Source of the DNA: Vibrio sp. HB236076
GTDB taxonomy: Bacteria; Pseudomonadota; Gammaproteobacteria; Enterobacterales; Vibrionaceae
DNA: 64,000 bases
Assembly (NCBI RefSeq): GCF_040957575.1
Contig: NZ_CP162601.1
Location: 1,736,001 to 1,800,000, forward strand
Reading direction: 5' to 3'
Part shown: positions 1-8,288 of the stretch, piece after piece
Layout of the letters: each line of letters opens with the position of its first letter
How positions within the stretch are numbered: the stretch's first letter is position 1
The notes under the pieces: generated by a model
What the model was told of the DNA's origin: nothing
Database searches by the model: none
The model's input: only the letters and a program-made list of their open reading frames with translations
Program-made: the position numbers and the translations under genes

Positions 1-616
1 ACAAAAAGGCCCGTGCACAATCGAGCGGCTCATCAAACCACTGCTGATCTTTGTGCATCACCAGCGAATACGCCGCTCGCAACAGCTTTTTCGCCACTTG
101 ATATTGAGTGTTGAGCAGTGAAGCGGGGTCGTTGGCTTCGGCCATTTTACGCCGATGGTGCACGAGCCACTGTTCAAGATCCATATTCCAGAATTTGGCA
201 ATTTCCCAACTCGGCTGATAGTCACCAAAGCACTCGGCCAAATCCTCACCGTATACACAGGTTGAGCAATGGCGCAGTAAAAAGCCCCAGTTGAGTACCC
301 CTTCAAGCGAGGCGACTTGATCGAGCTGAGCAATTTTGAGCGACAAGCCATTCACTTGAGGGTGACGGCGTTGCAAGTGCCAGCGCAAGGTATTGAGTAA
401 GGTGCTTTGCTTGGTGCCTAGCGAACGGTTGAGCACCATCACCATGTCGAGATTAGAACGCCCAGGTTTGGCGCAGCCGCGAGCGACACTGCCATAGAGG
501 TAGAGGCTGTGTATCTGCTCGCCGAGTTCGCTTTGCAAAAACGAGATAACCATCTCCATAGCGGCCTGAAACTCAGCTTGATAAGGGGATGATGGTGAAA
601 ATTTGCTTAAATACAT
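1..616 (-). CDS. Nucleotidyltransferase-domain protein (3' end outside window)
   Basis: An open frame starts with ATG at 614-616 and runs off the left edge, so only the first ~205 residues are visible. Residues 38-60 hold a polymerase-beta-type nucleotidyltransferase pattern: hydrophobic strand, GSVARG at 42-47, then SNLDMVMV at 54-61. In active family members the second part reads DxD; here the first Asp position is Asn55 and only Asp57 remains. The downstream part (FLLRHCSTCVYGEDL, LHxL-like helices) resembles the helical region following such domains in small kinase- or aminoglycoside-type transferases. Substrate cannot be told. It is transcribed away from efpL. The fold assignment is fairly safe from the GS motif; catalytic activity is doubtful because of the Asn. 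Confidence 0.6.
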   Translation of the reverse strand, partial: MYLSKFSPSSPYQAEFQAAMEMVISFLQSELGEQIHSLYLYGSVARGCAKPGRSNLDMVMVLNRSLGTKQSTLLNTLRWHLQRRHPQVNGLSLKIAQLDQVASLEGVLNWGFLLRHCSTCVYGEDLAECFGDYQPSWEIAKFWNMDLEQWLVHHRRKMAEANDPASLLNTQYQVAKKLLRAAYSLVMHKDQQWFDEPLDCARAFL

Positions 617-766
617 TAGCCTGCGTTATCAAAAGAAAAACAATAAAAGTCAGCGTACCCAGCGTGGATAAACGCCTGCGCCCTTACCGAATGCCTTGCC
701 ATACGGGGTGATAACAAGGTCATGTTCGATGATTTTACACTTGATAATCAATCGGGTGAAGGGCTG

Positions 767-775
767 TTATCCACA
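767..775 (+). other. Single DnaA-box sequence TTATCCACA
   Basis: TTATCCACA matches the strict DnaA-box consensus TTATNCACA. It lies in the 257-bp gap between the nucleotidyltransferase gene and efpL. No second box or AT-rich unwinding element is nearby, so this is not an origin. One 9-mer match is expected by chance at about this frequency in 64 kb. Confidence 0.25.
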
Positions 776-873
776 GAATGGAACATTGATGAATACTTGT
801 ATAATCAATCAGTTCCTCTTTGTTGATGGAACAGGTTATAATTGCCATCTCGTTTTTATTAAAGGTGCATTTT

Positions 874-1440
874 ATGCCAAAAGTCAGTGACATTAAAAAA
901 GGCTTTGCTGTTGAATACAATGGCAAAATTTTATTAGTAAAAGATATTGAAGTGACCAAGCCAAGTGCTCGAGGTGCCTCGACCATTTATCGCTTCCGAT
1001 TTACTGATCTGGCAACCGGCGGAAAAGTGGATGAGCGCTTTAAGGCCGATGAACAACTCGACACCGTTGAAATGTTCAAACGCGCCGCGAGCTTTTCTTA
1101 TATCGATGGCGACGATTACATTTTCATGGACAATGAAGACTACTCTCAATACAGCTTTAAGAAAGACGACATTGAAGAGGAATTACTGTTCATCAATGAA
1201 GAGATCCAAGGGTTGCAAGTGGTGTTGATTAACGGCGAAGCGGCCGCGATTGATTTACCGGCCTCTGTCGAGCTCGTCATTGAAGAAACAGACCCGTCAA
1301 TTAAAGGCGCTTCAGCTTCTGCACGAACCAAACCGGCCCGCTTTGCTACTGGTCTTGTTGTGCAAGTGCCCGAATACATTGCCACTGGCGATCGCATTAT
1401 TGTTAATACCGCAGAACGCAAATACATGAGCCGAGCGTAA
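874..1440 (+). CDS. efpL: EfpL (YeiP), elongation factor P-like protein
   Basis: 188 residues; E. coli YeiP/EfpL is about 190. The start is ATG 874, because the family begins with a short Met-Pro-x-x-x-(D/E)-x-K-x-G segment and AAAGGTG lies upstream. The three-domain EF-P layout is visible: KOW-like domain I (1-65), then two OB domains ending VPEYIATGDRIIVNTAERKY. The ribosome-facing loop reads TKPSARGAST with Arg33 at the tip, the unmodified arginine typical of the EfpL branch, where EF-P has a modified Lys or Arg. EfpL binds ribosomes stalled in proline-containing motifs and helps restore peptide bond formation. Two TATAAT-like hexamers (800-805 and 837-842) lie upstream. yciU follows after 4 bp, so the two are probably co-transcribed. 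Confidence 0.93.
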   Translation: MPKVSDIKKGFAVEYNGKILLVKDIEVTKPSARGASTIYRFRFTDLATGGKVDERFKADEQLDTVEMFKRAASFSYIDGDDYIFMDNEDYSQYSFKKDDIEEELLFINEEIQGLQVVLINGEAAAIDLPASVELVIEETDPSIKGASASARTKPARFATGLVVQVPEYIATGDRIIVNTAERKYMSRA

Positions 1441-1444
1441 TTTT

Positions 1445-1765
1445 ATGAGTGAACTGATTTCTTATGACGATGTGATCGACGCCGCCTACGACATTTTTCT
1501 CGAGATGGCGCCTGATAACCTCGAACCTGCTGATGTGATTATTTTCACTGCGCAATTTGAAGAGCGCGGCGCTGCAGAACTGGTTGAAACCGGTGCAGAT
1601 TGGCCACAACACGTGGGTTTTGATACCGCCGATGAGCAGTACGCTGAAGTGAGAATCGGCCTAGTTAATGAAGACAATGACGAACTCGATGATGTCTTTG
1701 CTCGCCTTCTTATCAGCCGCGACCCTGAGCAAAAATTTTGCCATATCCTTTGGAAACGCGATTAA
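1445..1765 (+). CDS. yciU: YciU, HI1450/DUF440-family double-stranded DNA mimic protein
   Basis: 106 residues, very acidic, matching the HI1450/YciU family over its full length. Recognisable stretches are AYDIFLEMAPDNLEPADV, FEERGAAEL and the C-terminal CHILWKRD. In the Haemophilus homologue the surface charges imitate the phosphates of dsDNA and the protein was linked to HU; the cellular role is still poorly understood. The gene begins 4 bp after the efpL stop, so translation is probably coupled. Downstream is a 10-bp-period ACAGT array, a palindrome and a bidirectional terminator. Confidence 0.9.
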   Translation: MSELISYDDVIDAAYDIFLEMAPDNLEPADVIIFTAQFEERGAAELVETGADWPQHVGFDTADEQYAEVRIGLVNEDNDELDDVFARLLISRDPEQKFCHILWKRD

Positions 1766-1770
1766 CTCTT

Positions 1771-1830
1771 AGACAGTTTATAACAGTGTAGGACAGTACA
1801 ACACAGTTTAAGACAGTAAAATACAGTGGT
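1771..1830. repeat. Six-unit tandem array, 10-bp period, core ACAGT
   Basis: Six consecutive 10-bp blocks begin at 1771, 1781, 1791, 1801, 1811 and 1821. Each has ACAGT at block positions 3-7 without exception, and position 10 is A in the first five blocks; other positions vary. The period equals one helical turn, so every core lies on the same face. It sits directly after the yciU stop (1763-1765). Confidence 0.8.
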
Positions 1831-1836
1831 ATTTCC

Positions 1837-1866
1837 CTCGTTCCCTCGCTCCCGCGTGGGAACGAG
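1837..1866. repeat. REP-like palindrome CTCGTTCCC...GGGAACGAG
   Basis: Arms of 9 bp (1837-1845 and 1858-1866) are perfectly complementary around a 12-nt centre rich in C and G. It resembles the extragenic GTTCCC/GGGAAC palindromes scattered in many gammaproteobacteria. No second copy was noticed in this window, so the repetitive nature is inference. Confidence 0.5.
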
Positions 1867-1880
1867 TGGCAATGAAAGAA

Positions 1881-1908
1881 TAAAAAAAGCCCGCACTTGG
1901 CGGGCTTT
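1881..1908 (-). terminator. Rho-independent terminator of rluB (bidirectional)
   Basis: AGCCCGC (1888-1894) pairs with GCGGGCT (1900-1906) around a 5-nt loop. On the minus strand the hairpin is followed by seven T residues; on the plus strand by TT, so it may also serve yciU. Confidence 0.88.
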
Positions 1909-1925
1909 CTCAACAATAATAACGA

Positions 1926-2924
1926 TTAACGGCGACGCGGCTTGGCTGGTCCATCATTGCGGCTGCGCTTAGCAGGTGAGTCATTACGACTGCGCTGATT
2001 CACCGGCGCCTCATTGCGAGAACGCTGCTTTTGCTTGGCGGCAGCACGGCCAGCGGCGCGGCCTTTTGGTGCGGTCACTCTTTCTTCGTGACGCTTCACG
2101 GCACGGCGGATCTTCTGACTGCGAGCACGTTCGCGCTTTCTTGACGTATTGTCTTTATTGACATCCAACATGGTCTGCTTTTCAGGGCGTAAATCCACCA
2201 GCTCACGCAAGTAATTGACCTCTTTTAACGTCAGCTCCATCCATCCGCCACGTGGCAACTTCTTATCCAAGAAAATATCGCCATAACGAACACGCTTAAG
2301 ACGGCTCACTGTGCAATCTTGCGACTCCCACAAACGGCGAACTTCGCGGTTGCGGCCTTCGTTGATCGCGACATAAAACGTGTGGTTCATGCCCTCACCG
2401 CCAGCGTAAACCACGTCTTCGAAACGGGCCAAGCCATCTTCTAGCTCAACGCCATTAACCAAGTTGCGCACCTTGTCTTCATTCACTTCGCCAAACACGC
2501 GCACTAAGTATTCACGTTCAACTTGATGACTTGGGTGCATCAAACGATTAGCCAACTCGCCATCGGTGGTGAACAAAAGTAAACCGGAAGTATTAGCATC
2601 AAGACGGCCGACAGAAATCCAACGCGAACCGCGGATCTTCGGCAAACGATCGAAAACGGTACGGCGGCCTTCCGGATCGTGACGAGTACACAACTCGCCT
2701 TCAGGCTTGTAATACGCCAACACTCGGCATACCACTTCTTCCTGCGCTTTTATCGACACAATGTGACCGTCAATACGAACCACAGCATTATCGTCTTCAA
2801 GGCGCTCGCCCAACGTAGCGACCTTGCCGTTAACACTGATTCGTCCTGCTTTCACTAGTGTTTCTAATTCGCGACGAGAACCATGCCCTGCTCGCGCCAA
2901 TACTTTTTGTAACTTTTCGTTCAT
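1926..2924 (-). CDS. rluB: RluB, 23S rRNA pseudouridine(2605) synthase
   Basis: 332 residues. An S4 RNA-binding domain (1-60, including [19 protein letters not shown]) precedes an RsuA/RluB-type catalytic domain with the signature [17 protein letters not shown]; Asp109 is the expected catalytic aspartate. The enzyme isomerises U2605 in the peptidyl-transferase region of 23S rRNA. The last ~75 residues are a very basic, low-complexity tail with three RSRN(E/D)xP repeats, typical of RluB tails though variable between species. Order rnm-yciO-rluB, diverging from trp, matches the enterobacterial arrangement. Confidence 0.93.
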   Translation of the reverse strand: MNEKLQKVLARAGHGSRRELETLVKAGRISVNGKVATLGERLEDDNAVVRIDGHIVSIKAQEEVVCRVLAYYKPEGELCTRHDPEGRRTVFDRLPKIRGSRWISVGRLDANTSGLLLFTTDGELANRLMHPSHQVEREYLVRVFGEVNEDKVRNLVNGVELEDGLARFEDVVYAGGEGMNHTFYVAINEGRNREVRRLWESQDCTVSRLKRVRYGDIFLDKKLPRGGWMELTLKEVNYLRELVDLRPEKQTMLDVNKDNTSRKRERARSQKIRRAVKRHEERVTAPKGRAAGRAAAKQKQRSRNEAPVNQRSRNDSPAKRSRNDGPAKPRRR

Positions 2925-3036
2925 TACTCTACCTAATTATGTCGTCTTCACAGACGTCTTGGATTTACCGTCAAAATCACGGCCGCACATTATCTCAAAT
3001 AATCCCAAGCTGCGCATCATTTTTTCGCAATCAAAC

Positions 3037-3657
3037 TCACTGGAAAGGTGTGACATCCCCTGCGCCATAGCGAGTGATTTCTACCTCGCCTTCGCTAAAG
3101 TCGATAACCGTAGTAGGTTGCTCACCGAGGTAGCCCCCATTGAGGATCACATCGACGGCGTGTTCGAGGTTATCGCGAATCACTTCTGGATCGGCTTCGG
3201 TTTGATCGTTGCCAGGTAAAATCAACGACGTCGACATCAGCGGCTCGCCCAGTGCATCCAATAAATCGAGGGCAATTTTGTTATCCGGTACACGAATACC
3301 AATCGTCTTGCGCTTAGCGTTCATCAAACGGCGCGGCACCTCTTTTGTCCCCTTAAAAATAAAGGTGTATGGGCCCGGCGTGTTGTTTTTTAACAGACGA
3401 AACGCGGTATTATCAACCCGTGCATACAACGACAATTCCGACAAATCGCGACACAACAACGTAAAATTGTGCTTATCATCCAACTTGCGGATACGACAAA
3501 TGCGCTCAAGCGCTTGCTTGTTTTCTAACTGACAACCCAAAGCGTAACCGGAATCGGTAGGGTAAACGACGATGCCGCCGTTGCGAATGATCGCCACCGC
3601 TTGATTGATAAGACGCGCTTGTGGGTTTTCTGGGTGAACATAAAAAAATTGACTCAT
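3037..3657 (-). CDS. yciO: YciO, Sua5/TsaC-family protein
   Basis: 206 residues from ATG 3655-3657, chosen because GAGGAAG lies just upstream and the family starts with MSQFF-like residues; a longer frame to 3750 has no such support. The YrdC/Sua5 fold is evident: VVYPTDSGYALGC, KRKTIGIRVPD and PLMSTSL. TsaC/Sua5 makes threonylcarbamoyl-AMP for tRNA t6A. YciO paralogues share the fold, but their physiological role is less certain and TsaC is normally encoded elsewhere. It lies between rnm and rluB on the minus strand. Confidence 0.88.
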   Translation of the reverse strand: MSQFFYVHPENPQARLINQAVAIIRNGGIVVYPTDSGYALGCQLENKQALERICRIRKLDDKHNFTLLCRDLSELSLYARVDNTAFRLLKNNTPGPYTFIFKGTKEVPRRLMNAKRKTIGIRVPDNKIALDLLDALGEPLMSTSLILPGNDQTEADPEVIRDNLEHAVDVILNGGYLGEQPTTVIDFSEGEVEITRYGAGDVTPFQ

Positions 3658-3877
3658 TATTCTTCCTCTTTCTTTGAGCCCGAGACTAGGACTATACGCT
3701 TTAACGTCACTTAAGTCGCAAAAAACCTTGCTGCACAACAAACCGCTCAATGGTCAGCCCTAGTCTAAGTCAATCACAACACCTTGCATCGCCAAACACA
3801 CAACACAAGGCCAATCATAACGGCGAAACCTTGAAAAAGGATGACCGTTTGATGTCAAATCTCTGTCTGTGAACCTA

Positions 3878-4729
3878 TTAATCCGCAGCGATACCTGGCA
3901 ATGACCAAGAATGCCAAACCGGCGTCACCGACTCGGGAAGCGCCAACTTTTTGCCCAGCTCCATCCAGCGACTCGGGAAGTGAAAATCACTGCCTTGCGA
4001 AGCCAACAGCTCATGCTCACAGGCCAACTGCGCCAACAACTGCTTTTCATTTGGCGCTTGCTGAGGCTGCGACACCTCCATCGCCAGGCCGCCCGCCTCT
4101 TTAAAGGCGACTACCAAACGCCGCAACCACTTGGTGGTCAATTGATAACGACCAGGATGAGCGAGCACCGACACGCCACCGGCCAGATGAATCGCCTCAA
4201 TTGCCTCAGCCATGCTGCACCACTGCGGCGGCACATAACCGGTATTATTGCGAGTCAAAAACTTTTTAAACACCTGCTGGTTATTCGCGGCATAACCGTG
4301 CTCGACCAACCAACGGGCAAAATGCGCCCGAGTCACGCAACTGTCGCCGGCCATGGCTTGCACTTCTGGCCACATCGAATCCCCGGTGAATTTCGCCAAT
4401 CGCTCAGCAATTAACTCAGCGCGACGTTGACGGCGAACTTGTTGATCGGCAATGCGGGCATTCAACGCGGAGTGATGAGGATCAAAATTCAGCCCAACGA
4501 TGTGAATGTCTTTGTTTTGCCACACCGTGGAAAACTCAATACCGGAAATCAAGGTGATCGGCAGCCGATTGGCTTCGATGTGTTGCCAGGCAGGAGCCAG
4601 GCCATCAATCGTATCATGATCGGTTAAGGCCAAAACGTCAACGTGTTGATTAACCGCGCGATCAATCAACTCTTGGGGGCTCAAACGGCCATCGGAACAC
4701 TGACTGTGACTGTGAAGATCTATTTTCAT
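3878..4729 (-). CDS. rnm: Rnm (RNase AM, YciV), PHP-domain 5'-3' exoribonuclease
   Basis: 283 residues of a PHP-domain metallo-phosphoesterase. Metal-binding motifs visible are [11 protein letters not shown] (His6, His8), [10 protein letters not shown] (Asp37, His38, Asp39), SVLAHPGRY and the C-terminal GSDFHF. In E. coli YciV trims short RNA 5' ends during rRNA maturation and hydrolyses 3',5'-nucleotide bisphosphates; older annotations call it TrpH. It starts 18 bp from the trp -35 element on the opposite strand, so the divergent promoters share this region. Confidence 0.9.
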   Translation of the reverse strand: MKIDLHSHSQCSDGRLSPQELIDRAVNQHVDVLALTDHDTIDGLAPAWQHIEANRLPITLISGIEFSTVWQNKDIHIVGLNFDPHHSALNARIADQQVRRQRRAELIAERLAKFTGDSMWPEVQAMAGDSCVTRAHFARWLVEHGYAANNQQVFKKFLTRNNTGYVPPQWCSMAEAIEAIHLAGGVSVLAHPGRYQLTTKWLRRLVVAFKEAGGLAMEVSQPQQAPNEKQLLAQLACEHELLASQGSDFHFPSRWMELGKKLALPESVTPVWHSWSLPGIAAD

Positions 4730-4747
4730 GTAGACGCTATTTTATCC

Positions 4748-4782
4748 TTGACTTTTTACCCTCGCACTAGTTTACTAGTACA
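4748..4782 (+). promoter_or_regulatory. trp operon promoter with embedded TrpR operator
   Basis: TTGACT (4748-4753) and TTTACT (4771-4776) are separated by 17 bp. The -10 lies inside CGCACTAGTTTACTAGTACA (4763-4782), a near-perfect match to the TrpR operator with its ACTAGT half-sites. This is the same overlap as in E. coli, where Trp-loaded TrpR excludes RNA polymerase. Confidence 0.93.
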
Positions 4783-4856
4783 CAATAACAAAGCAGACAA
4801 TTTGCTTTATTTTTAAATGAAATGTTTTACTTCCCATTAGCTTAGAAGGTTCGCCC

Positions 4857-4949
4857 ATGTTAACGCAATTTGCATTGCTTCACACTCCATTACCGCACAC
4901 TGGCCCTATTTTCGGTTGGTGCTGGCGCGTGTGGCGGTTCAGTGTTTAG
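4857..4949 (+). CDS. trpL: TrpL, trp operon leader peptide
   Basis: A 30-codon frame (ATG 4857, TAG 4947-4949) carries three Trp codons close together at residues 21, 23 and 26 (WCWRVW). It lies between the trp promoter and a hairpin-plus-T-run attenuator that precedes trpE. When charged tRNA-Trp is scarce, stalling at these codons would favour the antiterminator. The RBS is a plausible AGAAGGT eight bases before the ATG. Confidence 0.9.
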   Translation: MLTQFALLHTPLPHTGPIFGWCWRVWRFSV

Positions 4950-4979
4950 GGCGAATATCTCACTTCCAAGATTATCTCG

Positions 4980-4999
4980 CCCGCTTCTGCGGGTTTTTT
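4980..4999 (+). terminator. trp attenuator
   Basis: CCCGC (4980-4984), loop TTCT, GCGGG (4989-4993), then six T residues. It lies 30 bp beyond the trpL stop and about 100 bp before trpE, the position of the 3:4 terminator in classical trp attenuation. Confidence 0.88.
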
Positions 5000-5099
5000 A
5001 TTAAATTATCTTCCAGAAGCCTCTAGAAATTTCATTCAAAATCATACACATTTAGTGCACGTGAATCATTTCTCGTCACAGACAATAAAAGGATGTCCC

Positions 5100-6659
5100 A
5101 TGACTGAGGCAAAATCCCCCCAACAAGCGCCATTGTATCGCCTAACCCAAGCGATACCTTATCAACAAGACCCTACTCATCTCTTTCACGCATTGTGTCA
5201 AGACAAACCGGATTGCTTGTTGCTCGAATCAGCTGAAATTGATTCCAAACAAAACTTAAAAAGCTTAATGATTGTCGACTCAGCGCTTCGCATTGTCTGT
5301 CACGGTCAACAAGTCACTTTTACCGCATTGAGTGACAACGGCCAAAGCGCCCTAACCGTGTTGGCAGAGCGCGCTGAACCAGCACAGGTTTTATCCCGTG
5401 ATGAGCAAGGGCTAACCTTGCAATTTAGCGCCTCGAACGACGCCCTCGACGAAGACTCTCGCTTGCAACAAAGCTCGTCGTTTGACGCTCTGCGCTTGGT
5501 GCAACAGAGCTTTGATCTTAGCGAACACGATAAGCACAGCGTGTTCCTAGGGGGTTTGTTTGCCTACGATATGGTGGCCAACTTTGAACACCTTGGTCAA
5601 GTCGATGCACTCAACCAATGCCCAGACTACGTATTTTATTTGGCTGAATCTTTATTAATCGTCGACCATCAAAGCGAGAGCTGCATTTTGCAAGGCAGTG
5701 CGTTTGCCGCCCAGCACCAAGCCGCAGTGGCCGAGCGTCTCAGCGATATTTCACTGCAAGCTCAGCGCCGAGCGCACCGCGCCGTGGACGCAAAGAAAAT
5801 CATTGACTTTACGGTGACCACCAACATCTCAGATCATGACTTTTGCACTATTGTCAGTGATTTAAAACAATACGTTATTCAGGGTGATATTTTCCAAGTG
5901 GTGCCGTCGCGCAGCTTTATTATGCCGTGCCCATCCCCCTTAGCCGCCTATGAAGCGCTCAAGAAAAGCAACCCAAGCCCGTATATGTTTTACATGCAAG
6001 ATGAAAAATTCACCTTGTTTGGCGCGTCACCTGAAAGTGCACTCAAATACGATACTCAAAGCAACCAAATCGAAATCTACCCCATTGCCGGTACTCGCCG
6101 CCGGGGTAAGAATGCCCAAGGCGACATCGATAAAGATCTCGACAGCCGCATTGAACTCGAATTGCGCAACGATAAAAAAGAAAACGCAGAGCACATGATG
6201 CTGGTTGACCTCGCCCGTAACGACGTCGCGCGCATCGCCAAGCCCGGGAGCCGTTATGTCGCGGATTTACTCAAAGTCGATCGTTACAGCCACGTGATGC
6301 ACTTGGTCTCGCGTGTGGTTGGTCAACTGCGCGATGACCTTGATGCTCTGCACGCTTATCAAGCCTGTATGAACATGGGCACGCTAACTGGAGCACCTAA
6401 AATTCGCGCTATGCAGTTGATTCGTCAAGTGGAACAAACCACCCGCGGCAGTTATGGCGGCGCGGTCGGTTATCTGACGGGTGAAGGCACCTTAGATACT
6501 TGTATCGTGATCCGGTCAGCGTACGTTGAAAATGGTATGGCTCGAGTACAAGCGGGAGCCGGTGTGGTCTACGACTCCGAACCACAATCAGAAGCGGATG
6601 AGACGCGAGGTAAAGCACAAGCGGTCATTCAAGCGATTCAAATGGCGCATCAAGGATAA
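5100..6659 (+). CDS. trpE: TrpE, anthranilate synthase component I
   Basis: 519 residues from ATG 5100; AAAAGGA lies upstream, and the upstream GTG at 5055 is not supported. TrpE converts chorismate to anthranilate using ammonia supplied by TrpG. The N-terminal LLLESAEID motif (Ser44) is the known tryptophan feedback-binding element. The C-terminal chorismate-binding domain shows AGTRRRGKN, LVDLARNDV and TGAPKIRAMQLI. First structural gene of trpEGDCFBA, controlled by operator and attenuator. Confidence 0.97.
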   Translation: MTEAKSPQQAPLYRLTQAIPYQQDPTHLFHALCQDKPDCLLLESAEIDSKQNLKSLMIVDSALRIVCHGQQVTFTALSDNGQSALTVLAERAEPAQVLSRDEQGLTLQFSASNDALDEDSRLQQSSSFDALRLVQQSFDLSEHDKHSVFLGGLFAYDMVANFEHLGQVDALNQCPDYVFYLAESLLIVDHQSESCILQGSAFAAQHQAAVAERLSDISLQAQRRAHRAVDAKKIIDFTVTTNISDHDFCTIVSDLKQYVIQGDIFQVVPSRSFIMPCPSPLAAYEALKKSNPSPYMFYMQDEKFTLFGASPESALKYDTQSNQIEIYPIAGTRRRGKNAQGDIDKDLDSRIELELRNDKKENAEHMMLVDLARNDVARIAKPGSRYVADLLKVDRYSHVMHLVSRVVGQLRDDLDALHAYQACMNMGTLTGAPKIRAMQLIRQVEQTTRGSYGGAVGYLTGEGTLDTCIVIRSAYVENGMARVQAGAGVVYDSEPQSEADETRGKAQAVIQAIQMAHQG

Positions 6660-6670
6660 GGGCTCGGACT

Positions 6671-7282
6671 ATGGCTAACATTATTTTTATCGACAATTTC
6701 GACTCATTCACTTACAACTTGGTCGATCAGTTTCGTTCGCTAGGTCATCAAGTGACTATCTTTCGCAACACGGTTGAGACGAGCACTATCATTGCCGCCC
6801 TCCAACAGCATCAAGACAGCGTTTTACTGCTCTCGCCAGGGCCTGGCGCGCCGTCACAGGCTGGCAATATGCCCGCCATTATTCAAGAGTGTAAAGGCAA
6901 GCGGCCAATCATTGGCATTTGTTTGGGGCACCAAGCCATTGTTGAAGCTTATGGCGGCACCGTGGGGGGGGCAGGCGAAATCATTCACGGTAAAGTGTCG
7001 ATGATGTCACACAATCATCACCCTTTGTTCAACGGTTTTGCTGACACCTTCGCCATTGCTCGTTATCATTCGCTGGTCGCTACGTCGATGCCGTCGACTT
7101 TGGCTGAAGTCGCCCACGCCGATGGCTTAGTCATGGCGGCGGTCAACGAAGCAGACAAAGTCTGTGGCTATCAATTCCACCCGGAATCGATCATGACCAC
7201 CCAAGGAGCACAACTGCTTGAGAATACCTTGCACTGGGCTTTGCAACAAAACCAATATCAACCCCAAGGAGCGGAGGCATAA
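6671..7282 (+). CDS. trpG: TrpG, anthranilate synthase glutamine amidotransferase subunit
   Basis: 203 residues, class I glutamine amidotransferase. The triad is visible: Cys84 in GICLGHQ, and His170 and Glu172 in FHPES. It releases ammonia from glutamine for TrpE. Here it is a free protein, not fused to TrpD as in E. coli. It follows trpE after 11 bp and is separated from trpD by a single base, so translation is probably coupled. Confidence 0.96.
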   Translation: MANIIFIDNFDSFTYNLVDQFRSLGHQVTIFRNTVETSTIIAALQQHQDSVLLLSPGPGAPSQAGNMPAIIQECKGKRPIIGICLGHQAIVEAYGGTVGGAGEIIHGKVSMMSHNHHPLFNGFADTFAIARYHSLVATSMPSTLAEVAHADGLVMAAVNEADKVCGYQFHPESIMTTQGAQLLENTLHWALQQNQYQPQGAEA

Positions 7283-7283
7283 G

Positions 7284-8288
7284 ATGAGAGATTTAATCGA
7301 AAAACTCTACTTACAACAAGATTTAACTCAAGCTGAAAGCCAAGCGCTGTTCGCCAAGATTATTCAAGGCGAAATGGAGCCAATTTTGATGTCTTCTGCG
7401 TTGACCGCTTTAAAGATCAAAACCGAAACGCCAGATGAAATCAGCGGCGCGGCTAAAGCGCTACTGGCCAATGCCAAGCCGTTTCCCCGTCCTGATTATG
7501 ACTTTGCCGATATCGTCGGGACTGGTGGTGATGGCCATCACACCATCAACATTTCCACCACCGCGGCGTTTGTTGCGGCGGCTTGTGGTCTAAAAGTCGC
7601 CAAACACGGCAACCGCAGCGTCTCGAGTCGTTCTGGCTCCTCGGATTTACTCGAAGCCTTCGGCATTGATCTGCACATGCCCGCTGAGGAGTCGCGCCAA
7701 GCTATCGATGACCTAGGCGTCGCGTTTTTGTTTGCCCCGGCCTATCACCAAGGCTTTCGCCATGCGGTACCGGTGCGCCAAACACTCAAAACTCGCACCT
7801 TGTTCAACATCTTAGGCCCTTTGATTAATCCAGCAAAACCCAATATTCAACTGATGGGCGTTTACAGTGAAAGCTTGATCGCTCCGATCGCGGAAACCTT
7901 GCAAAAAATGAACTTTAAGCGCGCCGCCGTTGTTCACGGTAGCGGCCTAGATGAAGTGGCAATTCACGGTGAAACCAAAGTCGCCGAAATCAAAGACGGG
8001 CAACTTGAATACTACACACTCACCCCAGCTGATTTTGGTGTTGAGCAATACCCGCTTGAGGCAATCAAAGGTGGTGAGCCTTATGAAAACCGCCTGATCA
8101 TTGAAAATATCCTGACCGGCAAAGGCACAGAAGGCCAAGTGGCGGCGGTTGCGGTGAACGTGGCGCTGTTAATGCGTTTATTTGGCCATGAAGATCTCAA
8201 AGCCAATACTCAAAAAGCCATCGATGTCATGACGCGTGGTGAGGCCTTCCCTTTAGTGCAGCAACTGGCGCAACGAGGAGAAAAATAA
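7284..8288 (+). CDS. trpD: TrpD, anthranilate phosphoribosyltransferase
   Basis: 334 residues from ATG 7284, one base after the trpG stop and preceded by GGAGCGGAGG. The family motifs are present: VGTGGDG (79-84) and KHGNRSVSSRSGSSD. It transfers phosphoribose from PRPP to anthranilate. The stop codon overlaps the trpCF start by one base. Confidence 0.97.
   Translation: MRDLIEKLYLQQDLTQAESQALFAKIIQGEMEPILMSSALTALKIKTETPDEISGAAKALLANAKPFPRPDYDFADIVGTGGDGHHTINISTTAAFVAAACGLKVAKHGNRSVSSRSGSSDLLEAFGIDLHMPAEESRQAIDDLGVAFLFAPAYHQGFRHAVPVRQTLKTRTLFNILGPLINPAKPNIQLMGVYSESLIAPIAETLQKMNFKRAAVVHGSGLDEVAIHGETKVAEIKDGQLEYYTLTPADFGVEQYPLEAIKGGEPYENRLIIENILTGKGTEGQVAAVAVNVALLMRLFGHEDLKANTQKAIDVMTRGEAFPLVQQLAQRGEK

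Noticed and set aside
767..775. Replication origin near the DnaA box
   Set aside because: A single box without further boxes, AT-rich element or origin-linked genes.
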